In this document: positions 6,792 to 15,326 of the stretch, piece after piece
Layout of the letters: the number at the start of each line of letters is the position of its first letter
How positions within the stretch are numbered: the stretch's first letter is position 1
Source: an uncultured Clostridia bacterium
GTDB lineage: Bacteria; Bacillota; Clostridia; Oscillospirales; Acutalibacteraceae
Direction: 5' to 3'
Assembly: GCA_945971755.1 (NCBI GenBank)
Contig: CAMFPJ010000021.1
Location: 1 to 16,544, forward strand
Length of the DNA: 16,544 nucleotides
Translations under genes and position numbers: made by a program
The notes under the pieces: generated by a model
Told to the model about the DNA's origin: nothing
Seen by the model: the letters and a program-made list of their open reading frames with translations, nothing else
Database searches by the model: none

Positions 6792-9700
6792 GTGAGTAAA
6801 GATAATACATGGACTCCGGCGCAAAATCAGGCAATTAACTCCTTAGGCGGTACAATTCTTGTATCTGCGGCTGCCGGTTCAGGCAAAACCACGGTTCTTG
6901 TTGAACGCATCATTAAACGTCTTACTGACCCTGTTTCGCCGTCACCCGTCGAACGACTTTTGGTTGTTACATTCACAAAAGCCGCAGCGGCTGAAATGAA
7001 AAACAGGCTCTCAAATGCTTTGTCGAAAAAAATAAAAGAAGACCCTAAAAATGCTTTTTTGAAGCGGCAGAAAATGTATCTGTCAGAGGCACAAATTTCA
7101 ACAATGGACAGTTTTTGTCAAAAGCTTGTAAAAGATAATTCCGACTTACTCGGAATTTCACCCGATTTTACTTTGATGAGTGACAGTGACCACCAAATTC
7201 TACTCGGCGATACAGCCGATGAAATTCTTGCGGATATTTACGAAAACCCGGACGAAGCCGATTTAACATTGCTTGAACACTTTACCGACGGTAAAAACGA
7301 CAGGCTTCTTCGCGACATTTTAATAAAAATCTATAATATTTCAATGTCAGATTCAAACCCGGGTCAGTGGATAGAAAAGGCCTTTGAACCTTTCTTTACT
7401 GATTGCCCGATTGAAAAGAGTGTCTGGGGCGAATACACGCTTGCCTTGCTTCGCGATTATATTTGCTACACTATTTCAAAAATTGACAGAATTCTTCTGG
7501 ATGCAGTCGGCTCCGGCAGGCTTGAGATGGAACTTACAAATGATTTAACACCTGTTGAGTCCTTGTTAAAAGAAATACTTGATTGTATTGACTTGGGTGC
7601 CACGTGGAACACAGTAAGAGAAAAATTAAGTCTTCTTTCACTGCCAAGATTTGCAACATTCAAAGCCGATGAAAAAGACGACCTGTTCTTTGAACTGAAA
7701 GCCGCACGCCGTGATTCTCTTAAAGGGGACTTCGCAAAGCTTAATTCTTTTATGGTCTGCACTTCCGAAGACCATTCAGATGACTTAAATTACCTCAGAC
7801 CCGTTATGTCGGCCCTTAAAAAACGTGTAATTCAATTTACCGAACGATTGAGTGAGATTAAATCAGAGAATAACGCCTACTATTTTTCGGATGTTCTTCA
7901 TTTTTCACTTCGTTTGCTTTATGAAACTGACCAAAACGGTGAAATGAAAAAAACGGGCCTTGCGAAAGAACTTGCGGGCGAGTTTGACGAAATCTTAATT
8001 GATGAGTTCCAAGACACAAACGAAGCACAGGTCAGCTTGTTTAATGCAATTTCAAAAGACGGCTCAAACGAATTTATAGTAGGTGACGTAAAACAGAGCA
8101 TTTATGCTTTCCGTTTGGCTTCACCGGAGATTTTTGTCTCTCTTTTAGACAGTCACAACACTTTTGACGGAAAAAATTATCCTGCTAAAATCTCACTTGA
8201 CAGCAACTTCAGAAGCCGCAAGGGGGTAGTTGACGCCGTCAACTATTTCTTTGACTATTTAATGCTTCCGAAGCTCGGCAAACTCGATTACAAAAAAACC
8301 GAACGCTTGGTTTACGGTGCAAAAGGTTATGAGGAACACGAAGAAAGTGACGCATCGGTTCACGTTCTGCCGTCAGAAAATTCGGCGTCAAATAATCTTG
8401 AAAATGAATCAAGATATATCGGTAATCTCATCAAGAAAATGATTGATGAAAAAATGACTGTGGGAAAAGAAGAAAATAAGCGTCCCGTTAAATACAGTGA
8501 TATTTGCATTATTCTTCGTGCCGTTAAAGATAAGGCAAACGTAATGGCGGGAATACTTTCCGAAATGGGAATACCGGTTCATTATAAAAAAGAGGGCGGA
8601 TTTTTTGATAATTCCGAAATAATGACAGTAATTTCAATGCTTCGTGTCATAGATAACCCGATTCAAGATATTCCGCTTCTTGCTGTGCTTCTTTCTCCGA
8701 TGACTGCGTTTACAGAGGATGACATTGCAAGAATTCGTGCGGAAAACAGAACTTGCTCAATCTATTCTGCACTTAAAATGATCGAGGAAACCGACGGTAA
8801 AGTAAAATCTTTTCTCGAAATGCTTGAGCATTTCCGTACTCTTTCAGTTACGCTCTCGGTGCCTGATTTGATTCGCAGAATTTATGAGGTCACTTCTTTT
8901 GACTGCGTCGTTTCAGCAATGAACGGCGGTGACAAACGTGCATTAAACCTTCAAAAGTTAACATCCTATGCGGAAAATTACTCCTCAAGCGGCAACTTCG
9001 GGCTTTCCGGCTTTATTCGTTACATTGATAAGCTTCAAAAGAACTCAAATGACCTTGAGGGAGCGGAAACCGTGTCTGAAAACGACAATGTTGTGCGTAT
9101 AATGACAATTCATAAGAGTAAGGGTCTTGAATTTCCCGTTGTAATTCTTGCTAATCTGTCATCAAAATTCCGTAAGGAAACAACCGAAAAGTTGCTGGTA
9201 AATAAAACTCTCGGTGCAGGTGCTTTGCGCTTTGTACCTGAGGAAAACCGCGAAATTAAAACACAGGTTTTTTCATCGGTGATTGCAAAAGGCGAAGATG
9301 AAGCAACTGCCGAAAACTTAAGACTGCTTTATGTTGCAATGACAAGAGCCAAAGAAAAACTCATTATGGTCGGAAGTCTTTATAATCCGGAACAAAAAAT
9401 CAAGAAACTTTTCAGTGAAAACAATGTAGATGACGAGAATATTCACGTTGCAATTCAAAATCTGAACAGCTTTTTCAGTTGGATATTGCTTTCTCTAATT
9501 CACCATCCTTCTTTGTCCGGATATGATTTTATAAAGCATCTTCCCGGAAGAACGGAAATTCCAACAGAAAGCAAAATAGCGTTTCATATAGCCGAAGAAA
9601 GCGAATATGAAACAGTTAAAATTGAAGAAACAAAACAAGAATATTCCGCAGATAAAACACTTATTGAAACTATTGATAAAAAAGTGTCTTATGTTTATCC

Positions 9701-10337
9701 TTATGACTCTTTGGCAGGTCTCGAAATTAAATACACGGCTTCTTCCATGGATAAATCTTACTTAAATGAATTTTTTGCAAGCGAAAACCCGAGTTTTTTA
9801 AGCAAAGGTTTAATCACTCCCGCTAAAAGGGGAACGCTTATTCACAAGTTTATGGGAGTTTGTGATTTTATCAATGCTTCTAAAAATCTTAATTCAGAAA
9901 TAAAAAGAGCAGTTGAGAGTGGCGTATTTACCGAAGAAGAGGCAAGTATTATCGATAAGTCGAAAATTACTGCTTTTTTCGGGAGCGATATGTTCAGACG
10001 CATTACCTGTGCAGATAAATATTTGCGGGAAATAGAGTTTACTATGTCTGTTCCGCTAAATGAAATTTACAGTGACGAAAACATTCCCGAAAGTGAGTAC
10101 GCAGTGGTGCAGGGTGTAATTGACGGAATGATTTTGAACGGCAAGAACGCTGAAATCGTCGATTACAAGACAGACAGAGTAAAATCTGCCGAAGAACTCT
10201 GTAAGCGTTATAAGGCTCAAATGCTTATGTACAAAAAGGCTGCGGAAGAGTGCTTCGGAGCTGAAAATGTTAATGTTACTCTGTACTCCTTTGAACTCTC
10301 TCAAGAAATTTCCGTAAATTTTGAAAAAAACACTTGA
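6792..10337 (+). CDS. addA: AddA, ATP-dependent helicase/nuclease subunit A
   Basis: This UvrD/RecB-like superfamily 1 helicase has a C-terminal nuclease and is the motor of the AddAB end-resection complex. From the GTG at 6792 it is 1181 residues, beginning MSKDNTWTPAQ. Visible motifs in order: Walker A AAAGSGKTT (28-36), motif II DEFQD (Asp404), motif III GDVKQSIYAFR, motif IV DSNFRSR, motif V MTIHKSKGLEFP, motif VI LLYVAMTRAKEK. The RecB-type nuclease follows: RGTLIHKFM, then IVDYKTD (Asp1124, Lys1126) and the YKAQMLMY motif. Catalytic residues of both activities are present. The gene begins across the addB stop codon. Starts at 6783 or 6786 are possible but too close to the ribosome binding site. 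Confidence 0.95.
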   Translation: MSKDNTWTPAQNQAINSLGGTILVSAAAGSGKTTVLVERIIKRLTDPVSPSPVERLLVVTFTKAAAAEMKNRLSNALSKKIKEDPKNAFLKRQKMYLSEAQISTMDSFCQKLVKDNSDLLGISPDFTLMSDSDHQILLGDTADEILADIYENPDEADLTLLEHFTDGKNDRLLRDILIKIYNISMSDSNPGQWIEKAFEPFFTDCPIEKSVWGEYTLALLRDYICYTISKIDRILLDAVGSGRLEMELTNDLTPVESLLKEILDCIDLGATWNTVREKLSLLSLPRFATFKADEKDDLFFELKAARRDSLKGDFAKLNSFMVCTSEDHSDDLNYLRPVMSALKKRVIQFTERLSEIKSENNAYYFSDVLHFSLRLLYETDQNGEMKKTGLAKELAGEFDEILIDEFQDTNEAQVSLFNAISKDGSNEFIVGDVKQSIYAFRLASPEIFVSLLDSHNTFDGKNYPAKISLDSNFRSRKGVVDAVNYFFDYLMLPKLGKLDYKKTERLVYGAKGYEEHEESDASVHVLPSENSASNNLENESRYIGNLIKKMIDEKMTVGKEENKRPVKYSDICIILRAVKDKANVMAGILSEMGIPVHYKKEGGFFDNSEIMTVISMLRVIDNPIQDIPLLAVLLSPMTAFTEDDIARIRAENRTCSIYSALKMIEETDGKVKSFLEMLEHFRTLSVTLSVPDLIRRIYEVTSFDCVVSAMNGGDKRALNLQKLTSYAENYSSSGNFGLSGFIRYIDKLQKNSNDLEGAETVSENDNVVRIMTIHKSKGLEFPVVILANLSSKFRKETTEKLLVNKTLGAGALRFVPEENREIKTQVFSSVIAKGEDEATAENLRLLYVAMTRAKEKLIMVGSLYNPEQKIKKLFSENNVDDENIHVAIQNLNSFFSWILLSLIHHPSLSGYDFIKHLPGRTEIPTESKIAFHIAEESEYETVKIEETKQEYSADKTLIETIDKKVSYVYPYDSLAGLEIKYTASSMDKSYLNEFFASENPSFLSKGLITPAKRGTLIHKFMGVCDFINASKNLNSEIKRAVESGVFTEEEASIIDKSKITAFFGSDMFRRITCADKYLREIEFTMSVPLNEIYSDENIPESEYAVVQGVIDGMILNGKNAEIVDYKTDRVKSAEELCKRYKAQMLMYKKAAEECFGAENVNVTLYSFELSQEISVNFEKNT

Positions 10338-10362
10338 TTTTTATTATAGTCTGTGCTAAACT
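10334..10362 (+). promoter_or_regulatory. Sigma-A promoter for rpmE
   Basis: TTGATT, a 17-bp spacer and TAAACT, with TG at the extended -10 position (TGC before TAAACT). The -35 box overlaps the addA stop codon. This gives rpmE a promoter of its own with a leader of about 35 nt. Confidence 0.6.
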
Positions 10363-10404
10363 TATAAGGCTTAATAAATGACTAACCGAAAGAGGTGACA
10401 ATTC

Positions 10405-10611
10405 GTGAAAGAAGGAATCCATCCTAATTATGAGACTACTACCGTAAAGTGCGCTTGCGGTGCTACATTTGAAACCCGTTCAACTAAGTCTGACCTTAAA
10501 GTTGATATTTGCTCAAATTGCCACCCGTTCTTTACAGGTAAACAGAAGCTCGTTGACACAGGCGGTCGTGTTGATCGTTTCAACAAGCGTTACAATCTTG
10601 AATCTAAATAA
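10405..10611 (+). CDS. rpmE: 50S ribosomal protein bL31, zinc-binding type
   Basis: This 68-residue protein binds at the ribosome's central protuberance and bridges the subunits. The N-terminus MKEGIHPNYE and the HPFFTGKQKLVDTGGRVDRFNKRY stretch are characteristic. Four cysteines, Cys16-x-Cys18 and Cys36-x2-Cys39, make it the zinc-containing (C+) form rather than the zinc-independent paralogue used in zinc starvation. The start is GTG, with AGAGGTG 6 nt upstream. It has its own promoter overlapping the end of addA and a strong terminator right after the stop, so it is a single-gene unit. Confidence 0.96.
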   Translation: MKEGIHPNYETTTVKCACGATFETRSTKSDLKVDICSNCHPFFTGKQKLVDTGGRVDRFNKRYNLESK

Positions 10612-10618
10612 CAAACAC

Positions 10619-10650
10619 GGTGGTACAAATTTGTGCCACCTTTTGTTTTT
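10619..10650 (+). terminator. Rho-independent terminator after rpmE
   Basis: GGTGGTACAAA pairs with TTTGTGCCACC as a near-perfect 22-nt palindrome (one wobble pair), followed by TTTTGTTTTT. It begins 8 nt after the rpmE stop and ends 11 nt before the next start codon. Confidence 0.9.
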
Positions 10651-10661
10651 GCGGAGGAATT

Positions 10662-11279
10662 ATGGAGTACAGAACAGTTAAAGCAACAGCTAATGACGAA
10701 TACACGGTAAAGCATTCCAAATTCATTGGCTATGCTTGTCCCGTTGCGTCAAAAGAAGAGGCTGACAACTTTATTTCCGAAATTAAATCAAAACACTGGG
10801 ATGCAACTCACAATGTTTATGCCTATATTCTCCGTGAAGGCAACATTAAGCGTTATTCCGATGACGGCGAGCCGCAAGGCACCGCAGGCGTCCCTGTTTT
10901 AAGTGTTCTTGAAAAAGAAAATGTTTGTGATGTTTGCGTAGTTGTTACACGTTACTTCGGCGGAATACTTCTCGGCGGCGGTGGGCTTGTCCGTGCTTAT
11001 TCGCATGCTGCTAAAATTTCACTTGACGCCGCAAAAATTGTTACAATGGCAAATGCGAAGGAGTTTTCCGTTACTTGCGATTATACTTTTTACGGAAAAC
11101 TTGAAGCTTTTCTACGCGCACAGGAGACAGTGATTAAAGGTTCTGATTTTGCCGATAATGTTACCGTAACTTTAAGGATAAAAGACGATTTGTATGATAG
11201 CTTCTGTGCCAAACTTACGGAACTGAGTAACGGAAAAATTTCTCCGAAAGTTCTGTCGGAAAATTTTTATGAATTTTGA
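10662..11279 (+). CDS. YigZ/IMPACT family protein (UPF0029)
   Basis: This 205-residue protein matches the bacterial YigZ family, related to eukaryotic IMPACT. The N-terminal domain carries the family signatures KHSKFIGYA (residues ~16-24), DATHNVYAYI, RYSDDGEPQGTAG and RYFGGILLGGGGLVRAY. A C-terminal ferredoxin-like domain (~130-205) contains the CDYTFYGKLE segment. The molecular function is not settled; a translation- or RNA-related role is suggested from structure and homology. The start at 10662 is chosen because GGAGG (10653-10657) sits 4 nt upstream and the family sequence begins there. An in-frame upstream start would lie inside the rpmE terminator. Its promoter is unclear, and expression may depend on read-through of that terminator. 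Confidence 0.92.
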   Translation: MEYRTVKATANDEYTVKHSKFIGYACPVASKEEADNFISEIKSKHWDATHNVYAYILREGNIKRYSDDGEPQGTAGVPVLSVLEKENVCDVCVVVTRYFGGILLGGGGLVRAYSHAAKISLDAAKIVTMANAKEFSVTCDYTFYGKLEAFLRAQETVIKGSDFADNVTVTLRIKDDLYDSFCAKLTELSNGKISPKVLSENFYEF

Positions 11280-11283
11280 AAAT

Positions 11284-11306
11284 AAAAAAGTATTTTGTAC
11301 TTTTTT
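11284..11306. terminator. Weak AT-only hairpin between yigZ-like gene and dgt
   Basis: AAAAAAGTA pairs with TACTTTTTT around a 5-nt loop, directly after the stop codon at 11279. The stem has almost no GC pairs, so it is at best a weak terminator in either direction. Confidence 0.35.
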
Positions 11307-11322
11307 GTTATATAGATATATT
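11295..11322 (+). promoter_or_regulatory. Tentative promoter for dgt-dnaG-rpoD
   Basis: TTGTAC, a 16-bp spacer and TATATT lie 25 nt before the dgt ATG. The -10 is good and the -35 poor. The only other upstream signal is the AT hairpin it overlaps. Confidence 0.3.
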
Positions 11323-11346
11323 AGAGAGTAAAAAGGAGGCGGAAAA

Positions 11347-12360
11347 ATGACAGTTCGTGAAAAACTTGAAAATAACGAAAGTATGATTCTTTCTAAAAAT
11401 GCTTGCCTTTCCGTTAACACAAGAGGTAGAGAAGTTTTTGAAGAAAAGTGTTCTCTCAGGACTGATTTTCAAAGAGACAGAGACAGAATTATTCACTCAA
11501 ACTCATTCCGCCGTCTTAAACATAAAACGCAAGTGTTTTTGTCACCTTTGGGCGACCATTACCGTACCCGCCTAACTCACACTCTGGAGGTTGCTCAGAT
11601 TGCCCGTACAATTTCAAACGCTCTTGCGCTTAACTCTGATTTAACCGAAGCTATTGCTCTCGGTCACGATTTGGGCCACACGCCTTTTGGACATGCAGGT
11701 GAGCGTGCGCTAAATGAGGTCTGCCCGGGTGGATTCCGTCATTATGAGCAAAGCCTTAGAGTGGTTGAAAAACTTGAAAAAGGTGGACGTGGATTAAACC
11801 TTACATACGAAGTGCGCGACGGAATTGTTTGTCACACAAAGGGCAAAGAAGCAGATACTTTAGAAGGCAGAATTGTTAAACTTGCCGACAGAATTGCTTA
11901 CATTAACCATGATATTGACGATGCAGTCCGCGGTGGAATAATGACCGAGGAGGATATTCCGCTCACAATTCGTTTATCACTTGGTACAACGAAGTCCGAG
12001 CGTATAGATACTCTTGTTAAGAATTGTGTTGAAAACAGCGTGGACGATATTTGTCTTTCTTCTGATATTAAAAAGCCTTTCGACGAACTTCACAGTCTTA
12101 TGTTCAGTCTTGTTTACACAAACCCCTCTTGCAAAAGTGAAGAAACAAAGGCAATCGACATTATCATTCAACTTTATGAATACTTTGTAAAAAACAGCAG
12201 TAAAATACCCGAGGCATATTCATATATTATTGAAAATGAGGGCATAGAACGTGCTGTTTGCGATTATATTGCAGGTATGAGTGACCGCTATCTTCTTTCT
12301 GTTTATCACAGCATATTTATTCCGGATTCATGGGTGGATATGGGAATGGGGGATTTCTAA
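11347..12360 (+). CDS. dgt: dGTP triphosphohydrolase-like HD protein
   Basis: This 337-residue HD-superfamily phosphohydrolase is predicted to cleave dGTP or other dNTPs to the nucleoside and triphosphate. Metal ligands are visible: His78 in RLTHTLEVAQ, His107-Asp108 in LGHDLGHTPFGH, and Asp181 in KLADRIAY. The N-terminal RTDFQRDRDRIIHSNSFRRLKHKTQVF is typical of the shorter Dgt-like (type 2) family. An optimal AAGGAGG lies 7 nt before the ATG. The stop codon shares one base with the dnaG ATG. First in a dgt-dnaG-rpoD cluster, a common order in Clostridia, it links nucleotide-pool control with replication. True substrate preference cannot be read from sequence. Confidence 0.93.
   Translation: MTVREKLENNESMILSKNACLSVNTRGREVFEEKCSLRTDFQRDRDRIIHSNSFRRLKHKTQVFLSPLGDHYRTRLTHTLEVAQIARTISNALALNSDLTEAIALGHDLGHTPFGHAGERALNEVCPGGFRHYEQSLRVVEKLEKGGRGLNLTYEVRDGIVCHTKGKEADTLEGRIVKLADRIAYINHDIDDAVRGGIMTEEDIPLTIRLSLGTTKSERIDTLVKNCVENSVDDICLSSDIKKPFDELHSLMFSLVYTNPSCKSEETKAIDIIIQLYEYFVKNSSKIPEAYSYIIENEGIERAVCDYIAGMSDRYLLSVYHSIFIPDSWVDMGMGDF
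12348..12352 (+). promoter_or_regulatory. Ribosome binding site deciding the dnaG start
   Basis: GGGGG near the end of dgt, 7 nt before the ATG at 12360. This supports 12360 over the in-frame start at 12330. Confidence 0.6.
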
Positions 12361-14111
12361 TGGCTATCAGTGACGATTATATTGAAGAATTGCGCCGCCG
12401 AGCAGACATTGAAACAGTTATTTCCTCTTATGTTAACATAAAACGAAACGGAAAAATATGCAGAGGTCTGTGCCCGTTTCACGGTGAGAAAACTCCCTCA
12501 TTTACGGTTTATCCCGATACACAGTCGTTTTATTGCTTCGGCTGCGGTGAGGGGGGAGATGTAATCAGTTTTATTCGTTCGATTGAAAATCTTGATTACA
12601 TTGACGCTGTCAAATTCCTCGCAGACAAAGTCGGAATGGACTTGCCTGACGATAATTCATACGACTCAACTCTTGCAAAGCACAGACTGCGTATGTATGA
12701 GGCAAACAGAGAGGCTGCTAAGTTTTACAGCAAACAGTTATTCTCACTAAACGGCAAAGCCGCGGTGGAATACTGTCAAAACAGGCGTCTTACACGAGAA
12801 ACAGTTATTAAATTCGGCATCGGTTACGCTCCGGATTCATGGACAAGCCTTAAAGATTACCTTAATTCAAAAGGCTTTACAGACTATGAACTTTTTGAAG
12901 CAAATCTTCTCAAAAAATCGCAAAAGGGAACTTATTTTGATAATTTCAGGCACCGACTTATGTTCCCGATTATTGACCTTCGAGGTAATGTCTTGGGATT
13001 TAGCGGCAGAAGACTTCGCGAGGAGGATAAGGGAAAATACGTTAACACTGCTGACACGCTTGTTTACAAAAAAGGTAATGAAGTTTTTGCACTTAACTTT
13101 GCACGCAAATCAGGTAAAGACAGTCTTATTCTTTGTGAGGGCAACATTGACGTTGTAATGCTTCACCAGGCAGGCTTTACAAACGCCGTTGCAGGTCTTG
13201 GTACTGCATTAACACAAGAACAAGCGCATTTAATGTCACGTTATGCCTCTGAAATATTTATTTGCTATGATAATGACGAGGCGGGCAAAAAAGCAACCGA
13301 CAGAGCCTTGCAGGTTTTCTCAAAAACAAATGCTAAAATACGTGTCCTTAAACTTTCAGGCGGCAAAGACCCCGATGAAATAATTAAAAATTACGGCGTT
13401 GAACGATTTAAGTCAATTATTGAGGGGGCCGCCAACGAAATTGAATTTAAGCTTTTGGCAGAACGTGAAAAACTTGATTTAAGCACTGATGACGGTAAAA
13501 GAAGGTATCTTCGTGCGGCAATACCGATTTTGTCTAATTTAAGTCCCATTGAACTTGATATTTACGCTTCAAGACTTAGCACAGAGCTTTCTGTTGCAAA
13601 ATCTGCAATCACAGATGAAGTTAAGCGTGTAAGTAAATCTACTCAGTATGCACGCAAGAAAAAAGAGTTAACATCAGTGATTAAAAATCCTGATGTGCTT
13701 GATAAACTAAATCCTGAGCGCTCTCAAAATTACAGAGCCGCCAAGGCGGAAGAAACTCTCATAGCCATTGTTATGGCAAATCCCGAGCTTATCAAATTTG
13801 CTGACAGGAAAATATCTTTTGAAGATTTTGTCACCGATTTTAACGGTAGAATTTACAAAACTGTCGCAAATAGGCTCAGAGAGGGAAAATCGGCAGAGAT
13901 TTCTTTCCTTTACGGTGACCTGATTGATGATGAGATTAAAGCTGTTGCAAAAATACAAACTGTTTCGCAAACACTTCAGAACACACAGGATGAATGTGAT
14001 GATTGTATAAAAATCATCATTGAAGAGAAGAATAAGAAAAGTACTTCGGCTGTAGGTACAGAAAATATCAGCGATGACGATTTCTTAAGCTTCTTCAATA
14101 ACAATACATAA
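12360..14111 (+). CDS. dnaG: DNA primase
   Basis: This 583-residue primase synthesises RNA primers at the replication fork. The N-terminal CHC2 zinc domain has Cys38, His41, Cys59 and Cys62 (LCPFHGEK...FYCFGCGEGGD). The catalytic core includes the RNAP-basic region (FRHRLMFPI, GFSGRR) and a TOPRIM fold with Glu260 (ILCEGNID) and Asp304/Asp306 (CYDNDEAG), the metal-binding acidic residues. The C-terminal ~150 residues should contact the replicative helicase; they are weakly conserved, as usual. The start ATG overlaps the dgt TAA by one base, giving translational coupling, and rpoD follows after 12 nt. Nothing looks abnormal in length or motifs. Confidence 0.96.
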   Translation: MAISDDYIEELRRRADIETVISSYVNIKRNGKICRGLCPFHGEKTPSFTVYPDTQSFYCFGCGEGGDVISFIRSIENLDYIDAVKFLADKVGMDLPDDNSYDSTLAKHRLRMYEANREAAKFYSKQLFSLNGKAAVEYCQNRRLTRETVIKFGIGYAPDSWTSLKDYLNSKGFTDYELFEANLLKKSQKGTYFDNFRHRLMFPIIDLRGNVLGFSGRRLREEDKGKYVNTADTLVYKKGNEVFALNFARKSGKDSLILCEGNIDVVMLHQAGFTNAVAGLGTALTQEQAHLMSRYASEIFICYDNDEAGKKATDRALQVFSKTNAKIRVLKLSGGKDPDEIIKNYGVERFKSIIEGAANEIEFKLLAEREKLDLSTDDGKRRYLRAAIPILSNLSPIELDIYASRLSTELSVAKSAITDEVKRVSKSTQYARKKKELTSVIKNPDVLDKLNPERSQNYRAAKAEETLIAIVMANPELIKFADRKISFEDFVTDFNGRIYKTVANRLREGKSAEISFLYGDLIDDEIKAVAKIQTVSQTLQNTQDECDDCIKIIIEEKNKKSTSAVGTENISDDDFLSFFNNNT

Positions 14112-14123
14112 GGGTGGAAGAAT

Positions 14124-15215
14124 ATGGAAAATCTTGACAAAAAGACTGCTATTAAAGCTTTAGTTGAAAAGGGTAAATCAGTCGGCAAGCTTACAACGCA
14201 GGAAATTGATACTGCTATTATTGAGCTTGACATTGAAATGGACGAGCTTGACAAGCTTTATGAAATCATCGAACAGAACAATATTGAAATTATTGACGAC
14301 CTCGGCGATATGGCCAGAGACGCTATCACCAACGAAACGGACCTCGCAAAATCCGATGACGGCGGATCAGGTGAGAATAAAACTCTCGCTATGGATGACC
14401 CTGTTCGTGTTTATCTTAAAGAAATCGGCCGTGTGCCGCTTCTTTCAACAGAAGAAGAACAGGTTCTCGCTATGAGAATTGCGGATGATGACCCTGACGC
14501 AAAGAAACGTCTTGCAGAGGCTAACCTCCGTCTTGTTGTTAGTATTGCAAAACGTTATGTGGGCAGAGGTATGGCTTTCCTTGACCTTATTCAGGAGGGC
14601 AATCTGGGCCTTATTAAGGCCGTTGACAAATTTGACTACACAAAGGGCTTTAAGTTCTCAACCTATGCTACATGGTGGATAAGACAGGCAATTACACGTG
14701 CCATCGCTGACCAGGCAAGAACGATTCGTATTCCTGTTCACATGGTGGAAACAATCAATAAGGTTAAAAAGACAAGTACACAGCTTCTTCATAAGAACGG
14801 CCACGATCCTTCAGCAGAAGAAATTGCGGAAGAACTCGGAATGCCCACTGATAAAGTCCGTGAAATTCTTCGTCTTTCACAGGAGCCTGTTTCTCTTGAA
14901 ACACCTATCGGTGAAGAGGAAGACAGCCATTTGGGCGACTTTATTCCCGATGACGAAGCCCTTTCACCGGCTGACGCTGCCTCAATATCACTTCTGAAAG
15001 AGCAACTTTCCGAAGTGCTTAAAACTCTTACACCCAGAGAGTCAAAGGTGCTTTCACTTCGTTTCGGACTTGAAGACGGTCACCCAAGAACTCTTGAAGA
15101 GGTTGGTACAGAGTTCGGCGTTACAAGAGAGCGTATCCGTCAGATTGAGGCGAAAGCTCTTCGCAAACTCCGTCACCCCAGTCGCAGCAAAAAGCTTCGC
15201 GACTTTCTTGATTGA
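14124..15215 (+). CDS. rpoD: Primary (housekeeping) RNA polymerase sigma factor
   Basis: This 363-residue SigA-type factor directs RNA polymerase to -35/-10 promoters. A short acidic region 1.1 (residues 1-80) is followed by region 1.2 (MDDPVRVYLKEIGRVPLLS, from 90) and region 2 (NLRLVVSIAKRYVGRGM ... FSTYATWWIRQAITRAIADQ, ~134-197). Region 3 spans ~207-280. Region 4 with its helix-turn-helix (TLEEVGTEFGVTRERIRQIEAKALRKLRHP) covers ~323-352. It lacks the long non-conserved insert of proteobacterial RpoD, fitting a Firmicute SigA. AGGGTGG precedes the ATG. It is last in the dgt-dnaG-rpoD cluster and is followed by a strong terminator. Confidence 0.97.
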   Translation: MENLDKKTAIKALVEKGKSVGKLTTQEIDTAIIELDIEMDELDKLYEIIEQNNIEIIDDLGDMARDAITNETDLAKSDDGGSGENKTLAMDDPVRVYLKEIGRVPLLSTEEEQVLAMRIADDDPDAKKRLAEANLRLVVSIAKRYVGRGMAFLDLIQEGNLGLIKAVDKFDYTKGFKFSTYATWWIRQAITRAIADQARTIRIPVHMVETINKVKKTSTQLLHKNGHDPSAEEIAEELGMPTDKVREILRLSQEPVSLETPIGEEEDSHLGDFIPDDEALSPADAASISLLKEQLSEVLKTLTPRESKVLSLRFGLEDGHPRTLEEVGTEFGVTRERIRQIEAKALRKLRHPSRSKKLRDFLD

Positions 15216-15274
15216 TAATGCTAAATATAAACTATTTAGTGTTTTGACAACTTTGGAATATCATATAAATATTA

Positions 15275-15309
15275 AAACCGCACTCTCATATTTGAAAGTG
15301 CGGTTTTTT
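15275..15309. terminator. Bidirectional terminator between rpoD and the convergent ATPase gene
   Basis: AACCGCACTCTC pairs with GAAAGTGCGGTT (one mismatch, 6-nt loop), followed by a T run on the plus strand and TTTTAAT on the minus strand. It serves rpoD and, about 18 nt after its stop, the convergent gene. Confidence 0.88.
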
Positions 15310-15326
15310 CTGCCGTTATTCTCGTT

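Noticed and set aside
3488..10304. Many minus-strand open frames of 60-98 codons inside addB and addA
   Set aside because: They are antisense shadows of strongly identified genes without recognisable motifs.
10620..10661. Longer N-terminus for the YigZ-family protein from 10620
   Set aside because: It would translate the rpmE terminator; the ATG at 10662 has a proper GGAGG and matches the family N-terminus.
12330..12359. Longer N-terminus for DnaG from 12330
   Set aside because: The extra ten residues (MGGYGNGGFL) are unlike primases; the ATG at 12360 has a good ribosome binding site and the usual primase start.
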